From an uncultured Ruminiclostridium sp. (lineage in GTDB: Bacteria; Bacillota; Clostridia; Oscillospirales; Ruminococcaceae), in the NCBI GenBank assembly GCA_934490165.1, contig CAKSTB010000030.1, positions 1-22,513 of the forward strand: a stretch of DNA of 22,513 nt, given 5' to 3'. The notes beneath the pieces were generated by a model. It saw nothing but the letters and a program-made list of their open reading frames with translations, did not search any database and was not told the DNA's origin. Both the position numbers and the translations under genes were made by a program. Each line of letters begins with the position of its first letter. Position 1 is the stretch's first letter. This document shows positions 1-6,835 of the stretch, piece by piece.

Positions 1-231
1 TTACAGTGGAACAAGGGTACTACCGCAAGCGGCTATCAGCTTCAGCAATACAAAAACGGTAAGTGGGTGACAATATCCGCTCCTAACAAGGCAACGACTG
101 TAAGCTATACGGTTAAAAATTTAAAAGCTAACACAAGCTATAAGTTCAGGATCAGAGCATATAAAACTTACGGAAGCGCCAAGCAGTACGGCTCATGGAG
201 CAAAACGCTTACAGGAAAGACAGGTAAATAA
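1..231 (+). CDS. C-terminal end of a fibronectin type III domain protein (partial)
   Basis: Frame 1 is open from the window edge to a TAA at 229-231, giving 76 residues of a protein whose start lies outside. The residues follow a fibronectin type III strand pattern: GYQLQQYKNGKWVTI, then a Thr/Ser-rich turn with SYTVKNLKANTSYKFRIRAY, then a final strand ending SWSKTLTGKTGK. This LKANTSYKFRIRAY-type motif is the usual F-strand of Fn3 modules attached to extracellular enzymes or surface proteins of Clostridia. No anchor or sorting signal follows, so this is the true C-terminus of a probably secreted protein. What the missing N-terminal part does cannot be said. It converges with the minus-strand gene at 284-700, and both end at one hairpin. 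Confidence 0.75.
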   Translation, partial: LQWNKGTTASGYQLQQYKNGKWVTISAPNKATTVSYTVKNLKANTSYKFRIRAYKTYGSAKQYGSWSKTLTGKTGK

Positions 232-235
232 AAAC

Positions 236-266
236 TAACGGGTATCGGCAAAACCGATACCCGTTA
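236..266. terminator. Bidirectional intrinsic terminator between convergent genes
   Basis: Perfect 13-bp inverted repeat (arms 236-248 and 254-266) with a 5-nt loop (249-253). It sits 4 nt after the TAA of the plus-strand Fn3 gene and 17 nt after the stop of the minus-strand gene. Read on the minus strand the hairpin is followed by a T-rich run (complement of 231-235), which fits a Rho-independent terminator for the 284-700 gene. The plus-strand side has only scattered T residues. Confidence 0.8.
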
Positions 267-283
267 TCCGTATTTCAATACTT

Positions 284-700
284 TCAGTCAAAGCTTGTTA
301 TCTGAGGATTTCTGCAATGCTGAAGAAGATACAGTACTTCTTCGCTCTTTACAAAGTACGACTTTGAATAAGCATCGTCAACGTAAAAGTCGAGCAGGAA
401 CTTATCCTCCCACTCGTGGAGCGATACCTTGAGCTTATCCTTTATCTCGTCGTACTTATCGCCGAACAGTGCTCTCAGCCCTCTGCCCCTGCGTAAAAAG
501 CCGTAAACGAACATTGCTCCGCGGAAGCACGGCAGAAGCTGTGAGTAAATAGGCGAGTCACGGCGGAACTCGATGACCACTTTCTGCTCGGTGAGCCCTC
601 CGGGCGCATCTCTGTCCTCGGGCAGTACTGTCCTGAACTTTTCGGGCGGCATTATTGAGCCGAGCTCGATGAATTCTGCGTTTTCATAGGGTGCTGTCAT
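284..700 (-). CDS. Hypothetical protein, 138 aa
   Basis: I do not recognise this family. The protein has 138 residues, is soluble-looking, has no signal peptide or long hydrophobic segment, and is rich in aromatic and charged residues (for example HEWEDKFLLDFYVDDAYS). Reasons to think it is real: a strong AGGAAGG ribosome binding site just upstream of the ATG at 700, a near-consensus promoter at 746-774, and a terminator directly after the stop. It is transcribed alone, downstream of and in the same direction as pucR but from its own promoter. Nothing in the sequence ties it to pyrimidine metabolism. Function unknown. Confidence 0.7.
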   Translation of the reverse strand: MTAPYENAEFIELGSIMPPEKFRTVLPEDRDAPGGLTEQKVVIEFRRDSPIYSQLLPCFRGAMFVYGFLRRGRGLRALFGDKYDEIKDKLKVSLHEWEDKFLLDFYVDDAYSKSYFVKSEEVLYLLQHCRNPQITSFD

Positions 701-745
701 AATATATCCTTCCTTTCGTCTTCATATAAAACTATCGATGTCTTT

Positions 746-774
746 ATTATATATGCGCCGTACCCTTTCTTCAA
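746..774 (-). promoter_or_regulatory. Sigma-A-type promoter for the 138-aa hypothetical gene
   Basis: On the minus strand, TTGAAG (769-774) and TATAAT (746-751) are separated by exactly 17 nt. The start codon is at 700, giving a leader of roughly 40 nt that contains an AGGAAGG ribosome binding site. Confidence 0.65.
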
Positions 775-819
775 TGAGCGGACGCACAATATACTTAAAC
801 CACAGCACAGCGGCACAGT

Positions 820-1974
820 CTACAGGAACTCCTTTATAAAGAATGAGAGCATAAGCCTGAGCTTGTCTTCGTAATTCAGCTCACAGCCGAGTATCTCCTT
901 TATGCGTCGGAGCTTGTAGTTTACCGTGTTGCGGTGAACGAATGTGAGCCGTGCGACCTCCTGTACACTGCTGTCGTTTTCAAGGTAGCATTTAAGCGTT
1001 TGCATATAGTCAGTGCCGTTTGCGCTGTCGAACTCCTCGAGCGTGCCGAGCGTTTCGTCGTATATCTCGTGGAGCACCGCCGTATCCTTTATATGTACAA
1101 GCAGTTTATATATGCCCATATCGCTGTAGCCTACGCATTTGTCATTGTGGAGCGTTGCGACTTTGAGCGCCATGACTGCCTTGCGGTAGCCCTCGGATAT
1201 CGCGCTGTAGCCCTGCTTTGACGGACTTATGCCGCAGGTGATATCCGCGGTGTATTTCCCGGAGCTGAAAATAGCGTCGAACGCGGAGAAGATCTGACGT
1301 ACATCGTCCTCCCTGCAGTCCGGACAGACAACAACAAGGTTTTTATCCTGGAAGAAAAAGCTGAACTGTCTGCCGCTTGTATTGAGTACCTTCTGCATAT
1401 CGCTTGTGACCGCTTTTTTAAGCTCGTCGTCACCGAGAGTTGCATTTGAAAAGCTGCATACGCCGACACAGTATTCGGAAGCGGCAAAATAACTGCGCCG
1501 CTCAAGCGTGGACTTGTAGCCCGCCTCGTTCTCGGGGGAAAATATGAGGTTACGCAAGGCTGTTGCAAGCGCTGTTTCTATTTCCTCGCCTGTTACTATC
1601 CTGTGGCAGAAGTCATAGGTTATATCAATAAGCTTTACCTCCCACGGGACGGTGAACAGCGGCAATGAATTAAAATCGCAACAGTCCTTGACGCTCTGGG
1701 GTATACTCTTTATATATTTACCGGTGTTGATAACAAGTGCACTGCAACGCTTTTCGATAAGCTCTTCTATAAAGGAGAGCAGATGGCTTTCATCGCTTAC
1801 GCCTACTCCTGTCATAAAGACCATTTCGTTGCCGTGCAGGAAGGGCGAAACCTCTGCGTTTTCAACAAGGTGAACCCATCGGACGTAATTTCCGAGCCCC
1901 TCTTTTCCCGCTATAAGCTTCATAACGTAATTCGCCTGTGCATTTGCACATAGCTTTGATACTGTAATTGACAT
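820..1974 (-). CDS. PucR-family transcriptional regulator
   Basis: Predicted 384-residue regulator. Residues about 1-125 match the N-terminal PucR ligand/sensor domain (KLIAGKEGLGNYVRWVHLVE, then FLHGNEMVFMTGVG). The middle (about 150-300) resembles the degenerate GGDEF-like domain of the CdaR/PucR group. The C-terminus is the PucR helix-turn-helix: YLENDSSVQEVARLTFVHRN followed by TVNYKLRRIKEILG. The frame stays open upstream to 2241, but the start at 1974 is preferred: it has AGAGGTGAG just upstream, the family's N-terminal motif begins right there, and the upstream extension would run through the promoter and hairpin. It is divergent from the importer/pyrimidine operon, so a local regulator of that operon is the simplest inference. 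PucR itself is known for purine catabolism in Bacillus; here the neighbours point to pyrimidines. Confidence 0.9.
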   Translation of the reverse strand: MSITVSKLCANAQANYVMKLIAGKEGLGNYVRWVHLVENAEVSPFLHGNEMVFMTGVGVSDESHLLSFIEELIEKRCSALVINTGKYIKSIPQSVKDCCDFNSLPLFTVPWEVKLIDITYDFCHRIVTGEEIETALATALRNLIFSPENEAGYKSTLERRSYFAASEYCVGVCSFSNATLGDDELKKAVTSDMQKVLNTSGRQFSFFFQDKNLVVVCPDCREDDVRQIFSAFDAIFSSGKYTADITCGISPSKQGYSAISEGYRKAVMALKVATLHNDKCVGYSDMGIYKLLVHIKDTAVLHEIYDETLGTLEEFDSANGTDYMQTLKCYLENDSSVQEVARLTFVHRNTVNYKLRRIKEILGCELNYEDKLRLMLSFFIKEFL

Positions 1975-2003
1975 ATTCTCACCTCTTTTTCTTTTAATAT
2001 AGT

Positions 2004-2050
2004 AAAAACCGCCGCAGCTACCTTGTTTCCCGACAGCTCCGGCGGTTTTT
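2004..2050 (-). promoter_or_regulatory. Terminator-like hairpin in the pucR 5' leader (putative attenuator)
   Basis: A perfect 11-bp stem (2004-2014 with 2040-2050) is extended by a further 4 bp (2016-2019 with 2035-2038) around a 15-nt loop, and is flanked by five T residues on both strands. Read on the minus strand it lies about 12 nt after the predicted transcription start and 30 nt before the pucR ATG. A full intrinsic terminator between a promoter and its gene suggests attenuation or readthrough control. It could alternatively block leftward-moving stray transcription. The mechanism is inference. Confidence 0.55.
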
Positions 2051-2068
2051 AGTTCTTTATTGATATAG

Positions 2069-2097
2069 AGTATAGCACAGTTTTGCATAATTGTCAA
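2069..2097 (-). promoter_or_regulatory. Sigma-A promoter for pucR
   Basis: On the minus strand, a perfect TTGACA (2092-2097) and TATACT (2069-2074) are spaced 17 nt apart. The predicted start near 2062 places the hairpin at 2004-2050 inside the leader. A TGCATAATT motif (2084-2092) lies in the spacer and touches the -35 box. Confidence 0.75.
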
Positions 2098-2162
2098 GAG
2101 AATATTGCAAAATTCAACTGTAGCACAAACAAACAGCATTTCTTTGAGCACTCTGCACAATT
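2084..2162. promoter_or_regulatory. Repeated TGCANAATT motifs between the divergent promoters (putative operator)
   Basis: Three same-strand copies of TGCANAATT occur: 2084-2092 (TGCATAATT), 2106-2114 (TGCAAAATT) and 2154-2162 (TGCACAATT). The first two starts are 22 nt apart, about two helical turns. The first overlaps the pucR promoter and the third lies 15 nt upstream of the -35 of the rightward promoter. They are candidates for PucR binding, but no binding rule for this regulator is known to me and the region is AT-rich. Confidence 0.35.
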
Positions 2163-2176
2163 CAGTGAAAATGCTA

Positions 2177-2205
2177 TTGCAATGCGATTTCAAGCGTGAT
2201 ATAAT
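2177..2205 (+). promoter_or_regulatory. Sigma-A promoter for the importer/pyrimidine operon
   Basis: TTGCAA (2177-2182), a 17-nt spacer and a perfect TATAAT (2200-2205). A 7-bp dyad (2135-2141 with 2169-2175) ends next to the -35 box. The predicted transcript has a leader of about 130 nt before the first ATG at 2344. Confidence 0.75.
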
Positions 2206-2253
2206 GCAATTACACCGAAAGAAAACAGTGAAATAAAACAAAAAGAAACTTGC

Positions 2254-2283
2254 AACGGCGCAGAAAGAGATTTCTGTGCCGTT
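2254..2283 (+). promoter_or_regulatory. Stable leader hairpin with GNRA-type loop ahead of the operon (putative attenuator)
   Basis: Arms 2254-2266 and 2271-2283 form a 13-bp stem with one G-U pair, capped by GAGA, and are followed by TCGTTTT. The hairpin is flanked by an imperfect direct repeat (2237-2255 and 2296-2317, sharing AACAAAAAGA and ACTTGCAA). A second small pairing is possible between 2286-2292 and 2314-2320. It is terminator-like, although the T-run is interrupted. A riboswitch or protein-controlled attenuator is conceivable, but I recognise no known class. Confidence 0.5.
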
Positions 2284-2343
2284 TCGTTTTGCAGGAACAA
2301 AAAGATAAGACTTGCAAAACAGGAAAGAAAGGAGTGCTTAGAT

Positions 2344-3126
2344 ATGAGTGAAAAAGTAAACGCACCGGAGATTTCGGTAAAGAACGTCAGCATGGTGTTC
2401 TCCGACAGTAAAGGAAACCCGGTACAGGCACTTAAGAATGTAAGCATTGACATTCAGAAAGGTGAATTTATATCGCTTCTCGGTCCTTCCGGCTGCGGTA
2501 AGTCCACACTTCTTCGTATAGTATCGGATCTGCTGACCCCGACATCGGGCGAGGTTACGGTCTGTGGCAAGACACCGAGAGAAACAAGACTTGAGCAGAA
2601 GTTCGGTATCGTATTCCAGAACCCGGTGCTCCTTGACTGGAGAACGGTAAGGAAGAACATCAGACTTCCGCTTGAGATGATGAAAGTTCCTAAAGAGGAA
2701 CAGGCAAGCCGTATCGAACAGGTACTTGAGCTTGTAGGGCTCAAGGAGTTCGGCAACAGCTACCCCGGACAGCTTTCAGGCGGTATGCAACAGAGAGTCG
2801 GCATTGCAAGAGCACTTGCAATTCAGCCCGACATACTGCTGATGGACGAGCCGTTCTCGGCGCTTGACGAGTTCACAAGAGAAAAGCTCAACGACGATGT
2901 GCTTTCAATATGGAGAAAGACAAACAAGACGGTGCTTTTCGTAACTCACAACATAGCCGAATCGGTATATATGTCCGACAGGATCTGCGTTCTATCTCCC
3001 CACCCCGGCAGATTATCCGCAATAGTGGACGTTGATCTTCCAAGACCGAGAAACGCAGATATGAGAGGTACTCCCGAGTTTGCCGCTCTTGTAGAGAAGG
3101 TAAGAAACAGCTTCGAGGGTATATAA
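2344..3126 (+). CDS. ABC importer ATP-binding protein, NitT/TauT type
   Basis: 260-residue nucleotide-binding subunit. Visible motifs are Walker A GPSGCGKST (from residue 47), Q-loop Gln92, signature LSGGMQQ (144-150), Walker B LLMDEP (165-170), D-loop SALD and the H-loop His202. The motif spacing and sequence are those of the nitrate/taurine/THI5-type importers (SsuB/TauB/ThiZ relatives). It is the first gene after the 2177 promoter, with a GAAAGGAG ribosome binding site, and is followed by two permeases and a lipoprotein, so it should power that importer at the inner face of the membrane. The substrate is not readable from this subunit. The enzymes downstream favour a pyrimidine, a thiopyrimidine or an open-ring derivative. 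Confidence 0.93.
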   Translation: MSEKVNAPEISVKNVSMVFSDSKGNPVQALKNVSIDIQKGEFISLLGPSGCGKSTLLRIVSDLLTPTSGEVTVCGKTPRETRLEQKFGIVFQNPVLLDWRTVRKNIRLPLEMMKVPKEEQASRIEQVLELVGLKEFGNSYPGQLSGGMQQRVGIARALAIQPDILLMDEPFSALDEFTREKLNDDVLSIWRKTNKTVLFVTHNIAESVYMSDRICVLSPHPGRLSAIVDVDLPRPRNADMRGTPEFAALVEKVRNSFEGI

Positions 3127-3147
3127 AACCGAAAGGAGCGTCTTGAC

Positions 3148-3969
3148 ATGATAAAAAGGATAACGTCATCCAAAGGCATAGTGACTGCCGTATGGGTGCT
3201 CGGACTTATAGTAATATGGGAGATATGTGCTTTCATAGTAGGCGCAACACAGCGTACACCCGTAAACGTTCTCCCGCATCTTTATCAGATAATCGGTTCA
3301 TTCTTCGACACAAAGTCGATAACCGGTTCGGGTGACACGATAGCAACACTTGTGTTTTCAAGTGCCGCTGAAACGCTTTCGAGAGCGCTTATCGGTTTCT
3401 TGATCGGTATGGTTCTCGGTTATGCGCTGGCTCTGCTGATGCACCTGTCACACATAGTCGAAAAGATAGCTTTTCCGTATCTGATGATAATCCAGATGAT
3501 ACCGATACTCGGTATGGCTCCTATCGTGCTTTCGATAACGGGCGATATATCAAGCGCGCGAATAATTATCGCCGCAATACTTACATTCTATCCCGTTTCA
3601 ACAAACACGCTGGCAGGCTTCAAGTCAGTCGGTCGCGAAAGACACGAGCTGATGAGATCCTACGGCGCAAACAAATTTCAGCTTTACACAAAGATGCTTA
3701 TCCCATCGGCAATGTCCTACTTCTTCACGGGTCTTAAGATCTCAGCGCCTATGGCTATCACGGCATCGATACTTGTCGATACGCTCCAGGGCGGCAACGG
3801 TCTTGGCTGTATGCTCTCCCAGTCGCTCAAAGGCTCAATGACACGATTTGTATTCTGGGATATAGTAATATTCAGTGCCGTTATCGGCGTACTGAGCTTC
3901 TACCTGATGGGCGTTATTGAAAGAGCGACAAATCCGGCAAAACGCAAAGTAAAGAAAAAAGCGCAGTAA
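3148..3969 (+). CDS. ABC importer permease 1 (BPD_transp_1, NitT/TauT type)
   Basis: 273-residue membrane protein with about six hydrophobic segments; the first is around residues 10-32. Its cytoplasmic coupling loop ('EAA' loop) reads RSYGANKFQLYTKMLIPSA, followed by TGLKISAPMAITASILVDTL, typical of SsuC/TauC-like permeases. It starts 21 nt after the ATPase gene with a GAAAGGAG ribosome binding site. With the second permease at 3988 it probably forms a heterodimeric channel. The basic C-terminal tail (KRKVKKKAQ) fits a cytoplasmic end. Confidence 0.92.
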   Translation: MIKRITSSKGIVTAVWVLGLIVIWEICAFIVGATQRTPVNVLPHLYQIIGSFFDTKSITGSGDTIATLVFSSAAETLSRALIGFLIGMVLGYALALLMHLSHIVEKIAFPYLMIIQMIPILGMAPIVLSITGDISSARIIIAAILTFYPVSTNTLAGFKSVGRERHELMRSYGANKFQLYTKMLIPSAMSYFFTGLKISAPMAITASILVDTLQGGNGLGCMLSQSLKGSMTRFVFWDIVIFSAVIGVLSFYLMGVIERATNPAKRKVKKKAQ

Positions 3970-3987
3970 GGAAAGGACTGATCGTAC

Positions 3988-4791
3988 TTGAAAAGCAAAG
4001 CAATCAAAAACGTACTCACAACAGTCGGTCTGCCCGTACTGTTCGGAGCATTGATATTCGCACTGTGGCAGACAAAGGTTCTGCACGCGCTGTTCGGAAC
4101 GGACGAGATAATCCTTCCGCTCCCGACAAGAATAGGCTCGATCATCGGCGATAACTTCACAAATATGTTACCGCAGATAGCGTCAACTCTTATAGTGGCG
4201 CTCGGAGGACTTGTACTCGGCTCGATACTCGGTTACTTCATCGGCGTTGCCGGTGCGGTATTCAAGAAGTGGGGCATGGGCGGTCTGACTATAGTATCCG
4301 CATTCAACGCGATCCCGCTTGTAGCACTTGCTCCGGTTATCAACAACTGGACAAGGGATCTGTCAAACGTGGTCGATATAAGAAGTACGGTGGCTAAAAT
4401 AATCACCGTTACGATATTCTGCACAGCTTCAATGAGCGTAAACGCATACAGAGGTCTGACGGAGGTAAAACCGTTCTCGGAGGATCTGTTCGCGTCATAC
4501 GGCTCAGGAAAGCTCAAAATGTTCTTCAAGCTGAGACTTCCGAACTCATTACCTTATGTATTCACGGCGCTGAGAGTAAGCGTTCCCGCTTGTATAATCG
4601 GTGCGGTAGTAAGCGAATACTTCGCAGAGCAGGTAATCGGTGTCGGCAGACAGATAAGAGAAAACATTATAAAAGGTCAGTTCCCGACCGCATGGGCATA
4701 CATAACGGTAGCTTGTGTAATGGGTATACTGATGTATGTAATACTCCTCATAGTTGAGGCGATCGTGCTGAAAAACCGCCGTGCAAGATAA
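3988..4791 (+). CDS. ABC importer permease 2 (BPD_transp_1, NitT/TauT type)
   Basis: 267-residue integral membrane protein, homologous in layout to permease 1. Its coupling loop reads ASYGSGKLKMFFKLRLPNSL, then PYVFTALRVSVPACIIGAVVSEYF. The start is TTG at 3988, chosen because AAGGAAAGGAC lies at proper distance and no ATG is better placed. The gap to permease 1 is 18 nt. Two different permease genes imply a heterodimer, where many NitT/TauT systems use one permease gene twice. The stop codon lies in the loop of a small hairpin (4773-4799). Confidence 0.9.
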   Translation: MKSKAIKNVLTTVGLPVLFGALIFALWQTKVLHALFGTDEIILPLPTRIGSIIGDNFTNMLPQIASTLIVALGGLVLGSILGYFIGVAGAVFKKWGMGGLTIVSAFNAIPLVALAPVINNWTRDLSNVVDIRSTVAKIITVTIFCTASMSVNAYRGLTEVKPFSEDLFASYGSGKLKMFFKLRLPNSLPYVFTALRVSVPACIIGAVVSEYFAEQVIGVGRQIRENIIKGQFPTAWAYITVACVMGILMYVILLIVEAIVLKNRRAR

Positions 4792-4799
4792 GGCGGTTT
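4773..4799 (+). promoter_or_regulatory. Small hairpin over the permease 2 stop codon
   Basis: An 8-bp stem (4773-4780 with 4792-4799) has the TAA stop in its 11-nt loop. Its core sequence resembles that of the pucR leader hairpin (2004-2050). There is no T-run on the plus strand, so it is probably not a full terminator. Together with the 218-nt gap before the lipoprotein gene it could help set different expression of the binding protein and the membrane parts. Confidence 0.35.
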
Positions 4800-5009
4800 C
4801 AGATATAAGGCGTATCGGCACTATCATTCAACGCCCATGCGATGCCATAATTTCCGTATTACTTCGTTGCTTTTTCTTGACATACAAAACAGTATGCCTA
4901 CAAAAAAGCGCCTCGTTCTACGAAAATTCGGCTATCGCCTGAACGTTTCAGATAGCACCGACACACCTAAACTAAAACCAGCATTAAAGACGAGAAAGGA
5001 TGAAACATT

Positions 5010-6158
5010 ATGAAAAACAAAAGAGTGTTAGCAGCATTACTCGCAGCAAGCTGTCTTGCGACATCATTCACCGCTTGTTCCGGTGACAGCTCATCGAGCA
5101 GCACAGCAGGAAGCTCAGCCGCATCGGCAGACGCTTCTTCAAGCGCCGCAGAGGGTTCTTCGGAAAGCACAGGTCTTATGAGCGACGAAGAGATCATCAA
5201 GAAGGCTTCAAGCGAAAACAAGGTCGGCAACTGGGGTCTCGGCAACGAGTACGAAATTCAGGCTCTGCTTTCAAAGTACGGTCTGCCCACCGACTACATT
5301 ACAATGGACTTCACAATGGATCAGATAGATAAGGATACTATCACGCTGGCATCGGCAATGACATTCAATGAGCTTGGTCTTATCAAGAACAGCTATGACG
5401 GCGGTTATAACTACGGCGATGAGATCGGCGTCATCGATATGAACGACCAGGGCGTTGCAATGCTCGAGGATAACCTGTTCTGCACAAAGGAATTTGCAAA
5501 GAACAACCCCAATACAGTAAAGGCATTCGTTGCCGCATCAATGAAGGGCTGGACATATGCGTGCGAGCATCCCGATGAAGCCGCAGAAATCGTATTCAAG
5601 TACGGCTCATCGGTATCGGCTGACCACCAGAAATATATGGCTTCAGAGGTTGCAAAGCTCGTAACGACCGATACAAAGGGCAATACGGTTTCGGCTTCAG
5701 ATGTAGGTAAGATGGACGAAGAGGCAATGCAGCAGACACTTGACCTTGCTAAGCAGTACATCAAGCTTGACGACGCTACAGCCGCAGACAAGCTCACTAA
5801 GCTGACACTTGATGATATCCGTTCTTCCGACTATCTGACATATGACGGCGGAGCAGTTGAAAAGTCTGACCTCAAGATTCAGCTTAAATGGTTACCGCAG
5901 GCTCAGTTCATGGGCTACTATGTAGCACTCGACAAGGGCTACTACAAGGATAACGGTCTTAATGTAGAGATAGTAAGCGGCGGCGGTGACGTTTCCGAAA
6001 CTGTTGCAGTAAGCAACGGCACGGTTGACTTCGGTGTAACATGGGTTTCTAACCTCATCAATGCAAATGCAGGCGGTATGGAGCTTCTCGAAGTAGCTCA
6101 GGTATATCAGAGATCAGGTCTTGTACTTTGCTACAAGAAGAGCCAGTTCACAAAGTAA
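5010..6158 (+). CDS. Importer solute-binding lipoprotein, NMT1/THI5 fold in circularly permuted order
   Basis: 382 residues. A signal peptide ends at a plausible lipobox (FTAC, lipid-bearing Cys23), followed by a Ser/Ala linker to about residue 55. The rest belongs to the NMT1/THI5-like binding proteins, but in swapped order. Residues about 70-276 (KVGNWGLGNEYEIQALLSKY onward, through NNPNTVKAF, to LTLDDIRSSDYL) are what is normally the middle and end of these proteins. Residues about 288-378 (IQLKWLPQAQFMGYYVALDK, GLNVEIVSGGG, VYQRSGLVLCYKKS) are normally the beginning of the mature domain. Each part is present once, so all of the fold may be retained with new ends near the hinge. It should capture the ligand outside the membrane for the 2344-4791 importer. 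The ligand is unknown; a pyrimidine-like molecule is inferred from context. The gene follows a 218-nt gap and has a GAAAGGATG-type ribosome binding site. Confidence 0.88.
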   Translation: MKNKRVLAALLAASCLATSFTACSGDSSSSSTAGSSAASADASSSAAEGSSESTGLMSDEEIIKKASSENKVGNWGLGNEYEIQALLSKYGLPTDYITMDFTMDQIDKDTITLASAMTFNELGLIKNSYDGGYNYGDEIGVIDMNDQGVAMLEDNLFCTKEFAKNNPNTVKAFVAASMKGWTYACEHPDEAAEIVFKYGSSVSADHQKYMASEVAKLVTTDTKGNTVSASDVGKMDEEAMQQTLDLAKQYIKLDDATAADKLTKLTLDDIRSSDYLTYDGGAVEKSDLKIQLKWLPQAQFMGYYVALDKGYYKDNGLNVEIVSGGGDVSETVAVSNGTVDFGVTWVSNLINANAGGMELLEVAQVYQRSGLVLCYKKSQFTK

Positions 6159-6200
6159 TTCACGGTTTCGGATCACTCCGGAAGCTGAAAGGCGGTATAT

Positions 6201-6659
6201 ATGAGCGAAAAGAAAATACTTGTAAGCGGTTGCCTTTTCGGCTGGCATTGCCGCTATGATGACGGCGATACGCCGTGTCTGCACCCACAGTTCCTTAAAT
6301 GGAAAGAAGAGGGCAGACTGATACCGGTATGTCCCGAGGTGTTCGGCGGTCTTCCTACTCCCCGCCCCGACTGCCAGCGTGTAGGCGATAAGGTGATGAG
6401 CTGCGTAGGCGGCGACTGCACCGGGCAGTACACAAAAGGCGCAAACGAGGCGTTAAGGCTAGCAAAGGAAAACGATGTTGCACTTTGCATAATGAAAGAG
6501 GACAGTCCCTCCTGCGGAAGCACCCACATATATGACGGTACTTTCACAGATACGATCATTGAAGGACAGGGGCTTGCGGTCGAATATCTCAGAAACGCAG
6601 GCTACAAGGTATTCAGCGAGAATATGATCGAAGATGTCATAAAGGAACTCGCAGAGTAA
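6201..6659 (+). CDS. DUF523 protein, probable [4Fe-4S] thiouracil desulfurase (TudS-like)
   Basis: 152 residues, the size of a stand-alone DUF523 domain. Conserved features visible are SGCLFGWHCRYD near the start (Cys11), CPEVFGGLPTPRPDCQ (Cys44, Glu46) and MKEDSPSCGSTHIYDGTF (Cys105 with neighbouring serines). Characterised DUF523 proteins (TudS/RudS group) hold an oxygen-sensitive [4Fe-4S] cluster on three cysteines and remove sulfur from 2- or 4-thiouracil to give uracil. Cys11, Cys44 and Cys105 are the likely cluster ligands here, by inference. Its place between the importer and the uracil-degrading enzymes supports a role in feeding thiolated pyrimidines, such as those from tRNA turnover, into the pathway. 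It starts 42 nt after the lipoprotein gene. Family assignment is firm; the precise substrate is not. Confidence 0.85.
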   Translation: MSEKKILVSGCLFGWHCRYDDGDTPCLHPQFLKWKEEGRLIPVCPEVFGGLPTPRPDCQRVGDKVMSCVGGDCTGQYTKGANEALRLAKENDVALCIMKEDSPSCGSTHIYDGTFTDTIIEGQGLAVEYLRNAGYKVFSENMIEDVIKELAE

Positions 6660-6690
6660 ACACTACAGCGACTTATACAGTAAGTTCAGT

Positions 6691-6790
6691 ATCGCATGAG
6701 CGGTTTAAACACCGTTCGTGCGATCGGGAAAGACGTCAGGGCGGACGTATCACGACATAGCGGTCGTTTCGCTCCGACGTTTTTCCCGAT
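6691..6790 (+). ncRNA. Candidate structured RNA element in the leader of the alcohol dehydrogenase gene
   Basis: Two strong stems sit back to back in the 176-nt gap. Stem 1 is 14 bp with two G-U pairs (6691-6704 with 6711-6724, 6-nt loop). Stem 2 starts directly at 6725: 13 bp with one G-U pair (6725-6737 with 6776-6788) enclosing an inner hairpin (6752-6756 with 6763-6767). The right arm of stem 2 contains five T residues, but no clean U-tract follows the structure. I recognise no known riboswitch class. It may be an RNA processing site, an attenuator or a protein target. The structure is seen in the sequence; any function is inference. Confidence 0.45.
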
Positions 6791-6835
6791 AAAAATACAA
6801 ACTTTATCAAGAGCAGAAGGAAAGAGGGTATAACA

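Noticed and set aside
1975..2241. N-terminal extension of the PucR frame up to an ATG at 2241
   Set aside because: The extension runs through the pucR promoter and leader hairpin, has no family similarity, and a good ribosome binding site plus the domain start sit at 1974.
4877..4882. TTGACA as a separate promoter for the binding protein gene
   Set aside because: No acceptable -10 box lies 16-18 nt downstream; left as an unassigned hexamer.
5411..5797. 128-residue minus-strand open frame inside the binding protein gene
   Set aside because: Antisense shadow of a well-supported coding region; no ribosome binding site or family similarity.
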